From Calonectria ilicicola (Eukaryota > Ascomycota > Sordariomycetes > Hypocreales > Nectriaceae): a DNA stretch of 64,000 nucleotides. Below are positions 1-12,412 of the stretch, in pieces (position 1 is the stretch's first letter; each line of letters starts with the position of its first letter). The DNA lies in assembly GCA_020809705.1 (NCBI GenBank), contig CP085833.1, positions 2,294,001 to 2,358,000 on the forward strand, read 5' to 3'. Position numbers and translations under genes: made by a program. Below the pieces are notes generated by a model. It was not told the origin of the DNA. It worked only from the letters and a program-made list of their open reading frames with translations, and made no database searches.

Positions 1-685
1 CACGCGTAGGCAAGGGTCTGGACTTGCTCGACTTTCTGGGACAATTGCTGAGGGGGGAGGGGTTGCAAGCTAGGGCATGTGATAGTCTATCCCACGACGG
101 GGCCCAGCTCCTGGAACGCGAGCCGCACAAGCCATGAGCTGGGTAGCGCATGTCTTGACGTCAGGTGTCTGCCGCTTATCAGGTACACCCAATGTCGAAT
201 CAGACGCAGGCGAGGTAGGTAATTAGTTAGAGCCATGGCCGCGAATGCTGTCAGAAGCCACACCATGGGATTCGGTGCTTTCGGGACCCTCTCAAATGCC
301 GATCTCTCGACCGAAAACAACACGTTGATCGCATCTCCAGAGCGTTGGAGAGATACCGCCCAGTCCGAGCCCAGAGACCCGAAACTCCGAAGCCTCCTGG
401 GCAATATTAATATTAATATTCAGTGGTAGGTAGCGCTGCGAGCTACTGTTGTACACAGCGCAGGCCACCTTGTCTCAACGCCAGTCCATTCGCGGCCCGG
501 TTTTTATTTCGCGCCCTCAGCGTCATAGGTGGAACCAGAGCTGCATCTTGCTCTTGCGCGACTCGACTGAAGGAATCTGCCCATTCCCTACTCCTTCAAT
601 TCTGTTTCCTTTTGCATCTTTCTCATCAGCGTCCCTTCCAGACTTTTGGCGCGCCCCTTGAGGCCCGCTCATCACCTTCTGCACC
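1..685. other. Intergenic/5' leader upstream of LRO1
   Basis: I find no supportable gene here. The short open frames lack recognisable motifs. Positions 403-420 form a perfect 18-bp AT palindrome built of overlapping AATATT units. The last 150 bases are pyrimidine-rich, as is usual for a fungal 5' leader, and run into the ATG at 686. Confidence 0.5.
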
Positions 686-2554
686 ATGGCGACCACGCTG
701 CGACGCCGCAATGTCCCCGAAACCAGTGTTGCCGAATCCGACAGTTCCTCAAGGGATGAAAGCCCTGCTACTTCGCAGCCCACTGCTCATGTCCACATCG
801 TCGAGCATACTCACAAGACTCGAAAGCGCCGAAATACTTTCATCTTCCTCCTCGGTAGTCTTTTTGGCATCATCGCTGCTGGGTTCTTCGCAACCAGCAA
901 TGACCTGATCGACCTCCCTGAATTCTCTGATCTCTCTGTCGACAGTCTTTTAGAAGTTCTGCCTGCTGGCCTGGTCAGAGACATGCGCGACCTTATTCAG
1001 GGCGAACGGGATTTTGCTGATACATACGAGTCGTTTTCGGTTGGAACAAAAGCTCGAGCTGAGGGCCTCGAGGCGTCCCATCCTATGATCATGATACCAG
1101 GCGTCATTTCGACGGGTCTTGAATCATGGGGGACTGCCAACATCTCCAGGGCGTACTTTCGGCGGCGCTTATGGGGGAGCTGGACCATGATGCGGGCTCT
1201 CGTTATGGACAAGGATGTTTGGAAAAAGCACATTATGCTAGACAAGCGAACTGGACTCGATCCCCCAAACGTTAAATTGAGAGCTGCTCAGGGCTTCGAC
1301 GCGACCGATTTCTTCGTCACGGGATACTGGATTTGGAACAAAATATTTGAAAATCTGGCCTCAATTGGTTATGATCCCACCAATTCGTTCACCGCTGCAT
1401 ACGACTGGCGGCTTTCGTACCATAACCTCGAGCTTCGAGACCAATACTTTTCCCGACTTAAATCCTACATTGAGACAGGCGTCTCTGCGGGAGGCAAAAA
1501 AGCAGTTTTGGCCTCACACAGCATGGGAAGTCAAGTATTGTACTACTTTCTACACTGGGTCCAATCCGAACAGGGCGGCCGTGGAGGTCAGGATTGGGTA
1601 GAAAAGCATGTTGATTCCTGGATCAACATTAGTGGATGCATGCTTGGTGCAGTCAAAGATCTGACGGCCCTCCTGTCGGGCGAAATGCGGGACACTGCTC
1701 AACTCAATCCATTTGCAATGTATGGACTTGAAAAATTCTTGGGCAAGGAGGAGCGAGCCGAGATTTTTCGTGCAATGCCTGGCATTTCCTCTATGCTGCC
1801 CATTGGAGGCAATGCTATTTGGGGAGACCTGAACTGGGCTCCCGATGATCAGCCAGGGCAGAATTTCTCTTATGGCTCGCTTTTGAACTTTAAGTCTTAT
1901 GGAAACTTGTCGATTCCTGACCGCAACCTCACGATTGAAGATTCTGTGCGGTATTTGTTCAACACCACTGAAGCTTGGTACCAAAATATGGTAAAAAGTA
2001 GCTACTCTCGGGGAGTGGCACATACAATCGCCGAGGTGGAAGCCAACGAGTTGGATCCAAAGAAATGGATCAACCCGCTCGAGACCCGGCTACCTCTCGC
2101 CCCCAGCTTGAAGATTTATTGCTTCTATGGTGTTGGCAAGCCAACTGAGCGCGCGTACTATTACCGTTCTCCGGAACAGCCAGGCATGACCAATCTCAAT
2201 ATTACCATTGACACGGGCTATACCGAGGGGGAAGTGGACCATGGAGTCATCATGGGCGAAGGAGATGGAACCGTCAACCTCATTAGCACAGGCTATATGT
2301 GCAATCGTGGCTGGCATATGAAGCGATATAACCCTGCAGGAGTCAAAGTGACAGTTGTGGAAATGCCACATGAGCCGGACAGGTTTAATCCTCGAGGAGG
2401 ACCCAAAACTGCCGATCATGTCGACATTTTAGGGCGTGCGAACCTGAATGAGTTGGTTTTGAGGGTTGCCGCTGGCAAGGGAGATACAATCATGGATTAT
2501 GTGGTCAGCAACATTAAGGAATACGCGGCCAAGGTGAACATTCATGATGATTAA
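686..2554 (+). CDS. LRO1: Phospholipid:diacylglycerol acyltransferase (Lro1-type PDAT)
   Basis: This enzyme makes triacylglycerol without acyl-CoA by moving an acyl chain from a phospholipid to diacylglycerol; family members are ER membrane proteins with a lumenal catalytic domain. The frame is intact and intronless, 622 residues (yeast Lro1 is about 660). A Ser-rich N-terminus and the basic stretch KTRKRR precede one membrane segment at about residues 50-71, giving a type II topology. The LCAT-family triad is readable: nucleophile Ser279 in HSMGSQ, Asp527 in GDGTVNL and His578 in DHVDIL. A lid-type motif, PGVISTGLESWG, sits near residue 138. It is followed on the same strand by LDB17 with no obvious functional link. 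The start is the first ATG after a pyrimidine-rich leader and lies just before the basic/TM region. The family assignment is very secure. Confidence 0.96.
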   Translation: MATTLRRRNVPETSVAESDSSSRDESPATSQPTAHVHIVEHTHKTRKRRNTFIFLLGSLFGIIAAGFFATSNDLIDLPEFSDLSVDSLLEVLPAGLVRDMRDLIQGERDFADTYESFSVGTKARAEGLEASHPMIMIPGVISTGLESWGTANISRAYFRRRLWGSWTMMRALVMDKDVWKKHIMLDKRTGLDPPNVKLRAAQGFDATDFFVTGYWIWNKIFENLASIGYDPTNSFTAAYDWRLSYHNLELRDQYFSRLKSYIETGVSAGGKKAVLASHSMGSQVLYYFLHWVQSEQGGRGGQDWVEKHVDSWINISGCMLGAVKDLTALLSGEMRDTAQLNPFAMYGLEKFLGKEERAEIFRAMPGISSMLPIGGNAIWGDLNWAPDDQPGQNFSYGSLLNFKSYGNLSIPDRNLTIEDSVRYLFNTTEAWYQNMVKSSYSRGVAHTIAEVEANELDPKKWINPLETRLPLAPSLKIYCFYGVGKPTERAYYYRSPEQPGMTNLNITIDTGYTEGEVDHGVIMGEGDGTVNLISTGYMCNRGWHMKRYNPAGVKVTVVEMPHEPDRFNPRGGPKTADHVDILGRANLNELVLRVAAGKGDTIMDYVVSNIKEYAAKVNIHDD

Positions 2555-3325
2555 GAAACAGGTTCACAGATGCAGACCTTCCTTTAAGACTGGTTGGACA
2601 TATAGAGCTGGCTTCTTAAGATCTAGGACATTGGCGTTTTGGGCGTGTACATAAAGACGGGTCGGTATTTGTAGTTTGAGGCGATACCTATGTTCATGAT
2701 GAAAAGATAGAATATGAGAGATGATTCAAAGTCTGGACTGAATTTTGGGCAGTGATTACGGGATGGTTTTGACTGGGCGTTTTGATGTTGGCTGACATCA
2801 TGTGGATGAATGCGACAAGGATGACCTCAGCTCATGACTTATATACGGGGCGAGCAACCTCATAGAGGCAAGAGGTAGCGTATGATACCTTCTTCTATTT
2901 TCGCGGATCAGAATAACGCGCCGTGCTCTTTGATGTTCTATTTATATTGATGTCGAGTTGCCCTCTGTTTCAGCTCTCGTTGTCGTCAGGGTAGCGACAC
3001 CCTTGTCGAGTTGATGTTGTTGTCCGGTGCGCCAAGCGAACGAAACCGGATGAACCTTGAACTCACGGCACAATCTTGACCCCGCCACTTCACTCCACAC
3101 TCCACTACCACCACCACCACCACCTGCAACTTGCAACTTGCACTTGCACTCGGACTCCGTCAGCCTCACCCACTTCGTACTCCTGCGTTGGAGATGACCT
3201 CTGCCTCTGCCATTTATTGTCAGCCGGCTTGTCATCTCCTCGACCACCTCTAGACATCATCTTTTGCCGAGACCGCTTTCGGACTCGATGCAGTCGTCGC
3301 CGCGTGGGCACACCACTGAAGCATC
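2555..3325. other. Intergenic between LRO1 and LDB17
   Basis: The 3' region of LRO1 and the leader of LDB17. It contains a short CCA trinucleotide run at about 3103-3124. No coding frame with recognisable content was seen on either strand. Confidence 0.5.
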
Positions 3326-4938
3326 ATGGCGCATTTGGACGACGTGACCCCCTCTCCGATTGAGGACGAAGAACAACTTTGGGCTGGTGGGTTTGGCCCG
3401 ACGACGTCGCCGTCGCGCAACTATGTCAGAGATTTGCGGATACTAACATGGCTGGTTAATAGAGCTCGATCGCTGCGTATCGGGTCCATGCGAAAGCCAC
3501 GAAAGCATCGATAATGCCCTTCGTTCCTGGCTCGATCTGACGACACAACTCCGCGAACGCTTTTCCGATGCCCCAGATGACATTGCCACTTGCGGTCACA
3601 TGCTTTTAACGAGCCTACTCTTCTGCAACAACAAGGAATACGTGCGAACTCAGCTCATTTTCAGCCTGCTCCAGGAGGACGACATAGGGCCACTTCAGGT
3701 CATTTCCTGCTTCCTTTTGCTCGATGGTTGCCAAGATGAGACTTTGTTTAGCCGCATGATCGGCGAGGCCTGTTTCCCCCGACTTCTCGAGCTGATCCAT
3801 GGCCGTCAGCATATTGACCCGACTCTTCATCGGCACCTGTTACATTTGATGTATGAAATGTCACGGATAGAACGACTACGCGTGGACGACCTTGTGCAGG
3901 TGAATGACGAATTTGTCCATTATCTGTTTCAGCTTATCGAAGAGATTTCGGACGACCATGATCCGTATCATTATCCCACAATCCGCGTATTGGTAGGTAT
4001 TTCCACGGATATGGATACGTTATGATGCTCATCGAATATAGCTTGTATTGAATGAGCAGTACATGCTCGCATCGACCGATATGGACCCGACGTCTCCCTC
4101 CTCGCCATTGACAAATAGGATTGTCAAGTGCCTTAGTCTTCATGGTCCATCGTTCAGGACATTTGGGGAGAACATAATCCTTCTACTGAATCGGGAGACT
4201 GAAACGTCGCTCCAGCTACTCATTCTCAAATTGCTATATCTTCTCTTTACGAATAAGGCAACACATGAGTATTTTTACACAAACGACCTGAGGGTACTTG
4301 TTGATGTTATAATTCGCAATTTGATGGATCTTCCCGACGAAAAGATGTCGCTCAGACACACCTACTTGCGCGTTTTGTATCCCTTGCTTGCCCACACACA
4401 ACTCAGCCACCCACCACACTACAAACAGGACGAAATCCGTCGCCTTGTAAATATTTTGCGGGGCTCACATAACGCTCATTTTGCTCCAGCTGACGAGACG
4501 ACGTTGCGTTTGGTTGATCGCGTGTCAAAGGTGAAGTGGGTGGAAGAACCAGACCAAATCGGTGGCTCGGGTGAGGCTGAAGTAGCACGCAAACTTCTTG
4601 GTATCAGCCTGTCGCAGTCTGAAAGCTCTAGTAGCATTAGCGTGAGTGATGTGGCAGCGGTGATGGAGAAGCCCGGTGTGCAAACGCCAAGCCGAACCGG
4701 GGAAGTGGCCGCCGATGGCGACGGGGCCGGAACCTTGGATGAAGGCGTAACCATGACTGTGAGAGCCAAAAAGCCGCTACCCGCAGTACCCAAGCACCGC
4801 CATGGAGTACCTGTCACGCATGCACCAAAACCACACGCAAACGGGATGCCTAAAAAGGTTCCCCCAAGAGCACCACCTCCACGAAGGATCGGACGGATGA
4901 AGACGGCGGAATTCCCCCCAGCCGAACCGGCTAAGTGA
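3326..4938 (+). CDS. LDB17: Ldb17/SPIN90-type actin-patch protein, three exons
   Basis: Ldb17 is a cortical actin-patch protein that regulates Arp2/3-dependent actin assembly in endocytosis. Inferred exons are 3326-3386, 3463-3992 and 4042-4938, giving 495 residues. Intron 1 has a perfect TACTAAC branch site at 3441; intron 2 is 49 bp. Splicing removes the stop codons that otherwise split the frame and joins ...LWA to ELDRC and ...IRVL to LVLNEQYML. Residues of about 60-350 form the leucine-rich helical SPIN90/Ldb17 domain. The tail is proline-rich, with [10 protein letters not shown] and [13 protein letters not shown], as expected for SH3 ligands. The domain type plus the polyproline tail makes the family call firm; the exact splice sites were read by eye. 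Confidence 0.88.
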
Positions 4939-7408
4939 TAATTTTGAATAGAAGGGTCTTGGGATACATCAGGAAGCGAAGTCGCCAATGTTGCCAAACG
5001 GGGCAAGGAACAAGGGGGTTTTCTGAATTAGCCAATTAACGACCAACCCTGGCTGAGAAAGGACATCAAATAATGGGATCTACATTAGGTTCGCAGGATT
5101 GCCATGACGCTAAGATATCGGCTTTTACGATGGCGTTGTGGAGCTTTCGTTGGGCACAGAGCATTGGGCAGGCGTTTAGGATTGCTTGGGAGAATGTAGG
5201 CTGATGGGAGGCCTCGTAGCTGCTGTTGAATATCAATAGAAACAGAGAATCACGTAGTCATGAACAAAGGGGAAGAGTATTGTGTTTTCAAGGCAAATAA
5301 CTGGGATTGAGCAGAGGAGAATTGCATGCTGCATGGCAGCACAGGGCTTCGCCTACTGGATCAGGGTTATTATGGCATTGTATCATTTGTTTGGTAGTAA
5401 CCGAAAATAATTTCTAGTATGGAGTTGTGTGCTCATGGATAATGAAACTAATGCCACTGCCGAGAATTGTTCAACTGTCTAATTTGGCTTTCAAATCGGG
5501 ACGATCAGAGTTAAAACAATGAGGTCACGATGTTCAGACGGGTGCTTGGCATCTCAAGTCGATCAGAAATCAACTGAGAGACCGGGTATTATTTAGTTAG
5601 ATCTGGATATCTTGGATGAGGACCAACAGAAAATGGCATTCAACTTGTTGCGTAGCAGGAAGCGCCATCCAAGAGATAAATTCTACTGGGGCTGCTGGTC
5701 ACAAGACACAACTGTGGCAGTGCCAAGACTAGACCATGCAAAATAAAGCACCAAAGACAAAAGGCCTATCGCATTATAGATTGACAATCACCATAAAAAC
5801 GCAGATCTGGAGCCCGGGGAGACCGAGAGATCCTGAGCGGGGACACAAACCGTTCTCTTAGGGCGTGTAGATCTTGGGTGTTCATTTATTCCCGTTTTTT
5901 TTTTGGTCCGACTGGGGAAGAGGGGACCTTGTCGCACGAATCGTGGCGAAGCAAAAGGCTGACGGAATAAGGATCGTCGCGGGGATGCAGGTATGGGATT
6001 GAGGGCATCGCGAGACGAACACGACCGGATGTTAAAGACGCCGAGGGTAGGGTGGCGTCCCGTTGACGTCATGGGTGGGGTGGGGACAGGATGTACTTGC
6101 TGGAACCTGGGGTTTTGCTCTCTATTTGGTCACCTCAGTCCTAGTGTAGATGCAAATGGGGGAATCCAGTTCCACACCCCCTGGAGAACATGCGTCATGG
6201 CACTGAGGTAGCACATAGTTGAAGAATACAGTTGCCATTGATTGCCGGCGACCTACCTACCAGCCTAGTACCTAGAGGATGAGGTTTGGATGTCTTGGTG
6301 GTACGGGGGTGTACCTGCAGGTACGGAGCTTCGAACGGGAAATTTCCTGTTATGCACCGGTTGGTGTAAGTATTGGAGCGCCACCGTTCTGAGCACTGAA
6401 TGACGGATGAAAGGCAGCGACTTCCTGATTTCGAGGGGATGCGTCGTAATTCGGTTCCACAGATGGTTCTCGGGTTCCATGGTTTCGAGGGAAATCTGCC
6501 GACATTTTGTTTTCTTCTCCGCTACAGACATCATACTATTATTCTTTCATTCTTTCTTCTCTCCATCACTACTGCAATCAATTGCCAGCAACAAGCCCCG
6601 ATCCTCTTCGCGCTGCATTATTCTTCTGAGTGCACAGCTATGAAACACTAGGGGACCTCTAAAATCCCTGGATCTTCCCTCCATTATCCCGCCTCATCCC
6701 GTCTGTCGTTGCGGCGCCGGCGTCATCCCGCTTCGCACGAACCGCACAAACCGCACGAGCCCGAAGACAAAATCAGCCAATCCTAGAAGTGGAGAACAAG
6801 AAAAATATCGTTTGGTCATCAACTGTCGCTGGCGGAGTGTCCAGACAACTGTCCAGCAGGGTATGCCCAGCGCCAGCGCGTTGTGTCCTTCTGCCGCCAT
6901 TGCTGTCATCTGCATGCTCAGCTGGCACAATTAGTCTCGGACCAACTATTCGCCCCTTCCATTGCCGCCGCTGCTGCAGGATACACTTTTACTCCGGACA
7001 GAATTCCTTTTGGCATCATTGCCATCATCATCATCATAGCTTTCATAGTGGAGTGCCATCTCTTCTTCCCTTGCGCTAGCTTGCCAGTGGAGCTACAGTG
7101 GGCTTCCTCTTGACCACTCTCAGGCGCCGCGCAGCTTTTAGCGTTGTCACTTAGGGAACACCCCCAGCTGTCTTGGTGCGCCATTGCGTCAACACCATTC
7201 ATCGCGCCGCCAGTAACCTGGAAGTTTCCCTCCTGCTTTGACAAGTGCACATCTCACACCTCACTCGCCCAGCAACTCGGCCCCCTCCTCGTGCCTTTTC
7301 GTACCACACACATCATCCACCACTCTCTGTCGAGCCTGGTCGAGTATTTTTTCCACCCACTCCACTAGCGCTCGCGGCCAGCGGGAGGCATATAGCGCCA
7401 CCTCCGCC
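4939..7408. other. Long intergenic region and leader of SLM1
   Basis: About 2.5 kb with no supported gene. It includes a T tract at about 5892-5902, a CAT-repeat run at about 7023-7037 and a pyrimidine-rich stretch from about 6540 onward that probably holds the SLM1 promoter and 5' leader. Open frames here overlap one another on both strands and show no family motifs. Confidence 0.45.
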
Positions 7409-10171
7409 ATGGATCTGCCAGCACCTCATTCCGAGTCTCTCCCCCAGCAACAACAACCTCCTCATCACCAGTATCCTTCCGCCGCTCCTCAAAACGCCTA
7501 TTCTTACCCTTACCCTCATTCTCCATCACCCGCTTCTTCTTCCGCCGCCGACCAGCACCGCACCAGTACCGGAAAAGCGATAGCCACTGCAAACCCCAAC
7601 CGCTACGACGACGACGTCGCAAATAGATATCACCACAACCTCGCCGTCCCCCAACCCCAAAACCCCCAGCCCATCGGCCGATTCACCGAGGAATGGGGCG
7701 CCTCCCAGAGAGGCTCGTCCATTCTTGATAGCAGCCACGCCTCCGGTTCCAAGATGCAGCGAACACCCTCGCTCCACAGCTTTAATGCGGGCGACGACCA
7801 GCTATTACCCGTCCGTGGCAACACCCTCAAGAAGAAAAATTCGCTGCGTCGAAATGGAAGCCTCAAGCGCAGCAGCAGCCGTCGTAGTATGAGAGCTGGC
7901 AGCGTAAAGAGCCTTGCCCTCCAATCTACATCTGATCCCGACGAAATTCACAGTGCTTTCCACTGTCCTGTTCCCACTTCAGGGAACCCGACTGAGGTCC
8001 TAGCCAACCGATTTCAGTGTATGTTGATTTTGAAGAGTGGTATTGAAGTAACGCTGATCAATTCAACCAGCCTGGAGAAAGGTTCTTAAAGACCTGATCG
8101 CCTACTTTCGAGAAATCCAAACCCACTACGAACAACGTTCTAAATCTCTTCTCAAGCTTGCAAATGTATCCAACAATATCTCAACCCCGGCCGGCTTTCT
8201 TGCTACTGCTGGAATCGACGACGCGCTTCAATTTCTTCGCACTTATAACAAAAATGCTATCCTCGAGGCCAATAAGGCCAGAGAGATTGAGGAAGATGTT
8301 ATCCTTGCTCTTACTGGACTGAGAAGCGATTTACAGCAAAAGATCAAGGAGATCAAGAACCTATCTGGCGATTTTAAGAACTCCGTCGAGAAGGAAATGG
8401 ACAACACACGCAAAGCTGTGAGAAACCTTGGCGATGTTCTGGGAAGGAATGAGCTAGATGAGTCTTTGACCACCGGGAAACAAGACCCTTACTTGCTCCG
8501 ATTAGCGGTCGACCGCCAAGTAGAACGTCAAATTGACGAGGAAAACTATCTACACCAGGTATGCGTTACACATTTATCTACACTTCGGGGTTTGGAGTTT
8601 CCGACCACTCACATTTTCTAGGCGTATTTGAATCTCGAGAATTCTGGCCGAGAGCTAGAGTCTATTGTAGTTGGCGAGATTCAGAAGGCATACAATGCAT
8701 ATGCCGGAATCCTCAAGCGCGAGGCCGACAACGCATACGGTGTTATCGAAGAACTTCGAGAAGGGCCAATCTCAATGCCCAAGGACCAAGAATGGAATCA
8801 TTTTGTGACTAGTGATAGCCAATTCGTTGATCCTAGCATTCCCATACGATCGGCTGATCAAATCCATTATCCTGGGCAAGATCATGAAGCCGCGCAGGAG
8901 ATCAGGGCCGGACTGCTCGAACGAAAGAGCAAGTATCTCAAGAGCTATACTGCCGGCTGGTAAGCTATTCGTGATTTATTCTCCTGTCTGTTGCTAATGT
9001 GTGTTCAAGGTACGTGCTTTCTGCTACACATCTCCACGAATTCAAGTCAGCAGACAAGGCGCAAGCTCCTGTAATGTCTTTGTACCTACCAGAACAGAAG
9101 TTGGGGTCACATTCAGTCGAGGGAGGCTCCTCGAACAAGTTTATTCTCAAGGGCCGACAGACAGGCGGGATGCATCGAGGACACACTTGGGTGTTCCGGG
9201 CCGAAAGCCATGACACTATGATGGCCTGGTACGAAGACATCAAGGCTCTCACCGAGAAGACTCCAGAGGAGCGCAATCAATTTGTGCGCACTCACTCTCG
9301 CAGCCTAAGTCGCTCATCTCGACGGTCAGTTAGTAGCGATGGACTGCTCGATGAGGACGATGACGAGCCATTTTCGGCGGAAACACAAGTTTACGCCAAT
9401 CCGGGATCGAAACATTACGACACGACTCCCCGGCGAACTCAAGCAGGTGGGCGGTTCCCATCTGATATCCAAGTCAATGCACAACGTGGCTTACAGGCCT
9501 CTCATTCGCCTTCTAGTGTAAGTTCTGGTTTCCAGGACCCCCGGACAGAACCAATGGTAGTAGCTGCTGCTATGGGCGCTCTACCTTCGCCAGCCATGGG
9601 TGGCTATGGGCATACCGAGAGCAACAATCTTGGTTATGGCGCTACCGATAAAACGCCCATGGATGAAGTGCCGTCCCACGCCGCTATTGCCAGCCAAAAA
9701 GCACATTATGACGGTGTCAACCCATATACCAGCGAACCGATTCAACGACAGAATTCCATGCCCCAGTCTCAGATCGGGGGAAACATGGTCCCCATTGTTG
9801 TCGGAATGAAACAGGAAACCACACCCAGTGATGCAGTGCAGAGAAATCGGAGATCCGGTCAACTTGGTGATGTAATTTCTACCAATGAGTTCGAAAATCA
9901 GTTCCACGAACATTACCGTACCAATGGCACTGTTGAAGGAAGAACTATGAACGTCTTGGCCACCAATGGAGAGACGTTTCCAAAGTTGGACAGTTCAGCC
10001 GAGAGGCAAGATGCCGTTTCCGTTCTCACAGAAGGGGAGTCCTTAATGGATGACACCGACGAGGAAGACTACGTCCCGATTCGACCGACTCACACAGCAC
10101 GCACGGAGAGTGTGCAAACCATTTCTAACCTGCATATTCCCGGCGGGTTTCCTAGGAGCGCTGCCGTTTAA
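7409..10171 (+). CDS. SLM1: Slm1/Slm2-type F-BAR and PH domain protein, four exons
   Basis: Slm proteins bind PI(4,5)P2 at the plasma membrane and link TORC2 to actin, sphingolipid and eisosome control. Inferred exons are 7409-8018, 8071-8558, 8622-8959 and 9010-10171, giving 865 residues. Every junction restores reading: ...NRFQ to SWRKVLKDL, ...YLHQ to AYLNLENSG, and ...YTAG to WYVLSATHL. The order is a Gln/Pro/Tyr-rich N-terminus, a basic Ser/Arg patch (KKKNSLRRNGSLKRSSSRR) near residues 140-165, a helical F-BAR-like region of about 200-440, a PH domain of about 467-563 (starting LLERKSKYLKSYTAGW and ending MMAWYEDIKAL), then a long Ser-rich disordered tail. The start was chosen at ATG 7409, after the pyrimidine-rich leader; the frame stays open upstream but is low complexity. 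The Ser/Arg patches are plausible TORC2 sites by family analogy. Confidence 0.93.
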
Positions 10172-10941
10172 GTTGAAAAATAAAAACCGATTAGTTAGAT
10201 TCTCTTTTGTACATTTGATCTTGCGGTTTCCTTATTCTCTTTCGTTTTTATGTACATAAAGTGGAGTATGAGTAGTTAAAAAACAGGCTAAGGAACCCGT
10301 TAAGAGATGGCAGGGCGTTCGTTACAAGACAGCATTGGGTTCACATATCCTTCGTTATCGTTTTTTCGGATATGGTTTCTTTGTGCTTCGGGGACTTATT
10401 CTTCAGGGGGCTTCTTCAGATTCACAATCAACAAACACACCTTACCTAACATGAGTGATTTCATTTCTTTGTACCTTGAGTATGTGATGTAACCTTTCTG
10501 TTAACCTATACCTCAATCCAACCGTATTTATTGCGGCTGTCAAGACTTGTTGTGGTGGCTGGTTACTATGCCAATTTGGAAGGCTTCTCGCATCTCTTTG
10601 TGGTTTGACTGTAGCGAATAGCAAGTTGATTTGTGATATTACTATGATACTAAACCCTGAGCTTTCACAAGTGAAGTCGTTGGCCACCACAAATTCCGTT
10701 AGAGCTGACTGAATATGTGCTTGTACTTGACGGGATGGACTCTCTTGATGAAGTTTGAGGCACTGTTGCTGTGCGTTGTTCTCGTTATGCTTGTCTCCGC
10801 TGGAGTATTCTTTGGCTTGGATATCCATATGAAGCAAATTTATTAATGCTTGGGAACGTAATATTGTAACTGCTCTCCCTCAACTACCTGGGTAGGGTCC
10901 AAGTTCTTGAGACGATCATTTTCAACCTCACAGCCCAGCGC
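10172..10941. other. Intergenic, 3' of SLM1
   Basis: AT-leaning 3' region of SLM1, with AATAAA-like sequence soon after its stop, grading into the accessory patch. No supportable coding frame was found. Confidence 0.45.
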
Positions 10942-11880
10942 CTATAACGCCTTTACAATGTCCTCTCTTAATTCTTTGGCATCTTCATATTTATATTCCC
11001 AACAATGATGCACCATATCACTCAAATATTGTTTCTTGATATGTGGCCATTCACCTCTGATCATTGCTTCATAAGGCGAATCATATCCGGGCCAGGATGC
11101 AAACATGAATTGGTAGATCGCAGATCCAATAAGAAACAAGTCAGTGTCGACTGTCAGTAATCCGTATATTACAACTCCAGTCCGCCTTTGGTCAAAAAGA
11201 GGGTTGAATGGGACAATGTCATCGATCTGGCTTGTATATTTTTTGTATAGAGGATGACGCGGATGATAGCACCCTGAGATTAATCCCACCACAGAAAGCG
11301 ACAAAGAATTTGAAGAGAGCCAATAATTATCAAGATCAAAGAATCCAAAGAGAACACATTTTGAGTAAACAAACCCTATCGCGGTGATGATATCCAAACA
11401 CTACTGGTAATTAAGAGACAGGTATTTTGAATGTGGGCGGAATTCAAGTAGAGATTCATTCAACTTATGAGATATCATGTCATAGTTCTAGTTGATGAAG
11501 TATATTAAAGCGGGATCCGAGGGCTTGTCAAAGATGGGGAACGCTGTCCATTCATCACGCCTAGGATGTCTAAAACATAACTCAATATCGAGCAAAGACA
11601 AAAGGTACCCATAACATGGCCAGTCACTGAGCTATTCTAGGATGTTCTCTGACCTGTTCATACAATAGACAGGCTTTCCGACATCTCCAAGCAGAGACTC
11701 CCGCTTCTCATGAGGTTGAGGTTCTCACATCCCAATCGAATTCGTATGAAGGCGGGATCATGAAAATGGCATTTTCTGTAAACGGAATCAGGCCAAATTC
11801 CACTTCGATGATAGCATATCTTTTTGCCGACAACTCGGTGTAGTTCGGTAGGGCGGCTGTCCCTTCTTCTAGGAAATTCT
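10942..11880 (-). pseudogene. Decayed fungal protein-kinase-like gene
   Basis: Reading the minus strand from about 11880 to 10942 gives a kinase-like protein split by one frame change and four stop codons. The N-terminal part has EVEFGLIPFTENAIF and PPSYEFDWDVRTSTS, then a TGA at 11708-11710. A different frame then continues through ENILE-stop-LSDWPCYGY, with TAGs at 11632-11634, 11488-11490 and 11401-11403. The last 151 codons are open and include the AIGFVYSK helix, a DLDN catalytic-loop remnant, SCYHPRHPLYKK-like text and the C-lobe VDTDLFLIGSAIYQFM. The usual HxD and DFG residues are not recognisable. At least one stop reads as a CGA-to-TGA change and others as possible CAG-to-TAG changes, which would fit C-to-T decay (repeat-induced point mutation), though that is inference. 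It is either a pseudogene or a pseudokinase relic. The N-terminal limit is uncertain. Confidence 0.6.
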
Positions 11881-12412
11881 ATGGCCCTCTTCTGGTGCGA
11901 GCTATGGTGTTCTCAGGGGAAATTGATAAATAAATAGATGGTAATTAAAAGGTGGAGAATTTACAGAGCGAACCAACATCGTGGGAAGGAAGATGCGCAT
12001 GGAAAATATATAAGTTACAGAATTTAGCTGGGCAACAACCCAGGTACAATATTGGATTATCCGGATTTCTCTTTATTCAATGTGCTGATCGTCGCAATAA
12101 TCCTCAGAGAACTCCTATTGTTTATCGGTTTACGGTGACAATTCATCCCTAAACCGACATATAGGACCTAGAAGAAAGATAGTCCCGCAAGGGAAAAAAT
12201 GAAGAGAGATATATAACATGATAACAAGTCGATTTGTCAGACTGCACCAACACAAGGACAATCCCTAAAAGCCTGGCGTTTTGAACAAAGAGTCAAGAGG
12301 ACTATCTCATTAATACAAGTCTTTCTCGGTCTTGTAAACAGTTGGCGTCTTAGAAATTTCGGACCGTCTTTTGAACCCCCGAATGCAAGAGGAACTCAAA
12401 GCTGGCATATTC
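11881..12412. other. AT-rich spacer in accessory patch
   Basis: AT-rich sequence between the kinase relic and the small secreted protein gene. It may hold the eroded 5' end of the kinase relic. Nothing else could be supported. Confidence 0.4.

Noticed and set aside
11620..11640. tRNA-like TAGCTCAG on the minus strand
   Set aside because: It lies within the kinase relic reading frame, with no matching B box or acceptor stem.
12310..12412. Unspliced extension of the secreted-protein frame to a 135-residue product
   Set aside because: Without splicing the frame loses nearly all the cysteines and becomes basic and irregular; the spliced version is far more protein-like, although this remains unproven.
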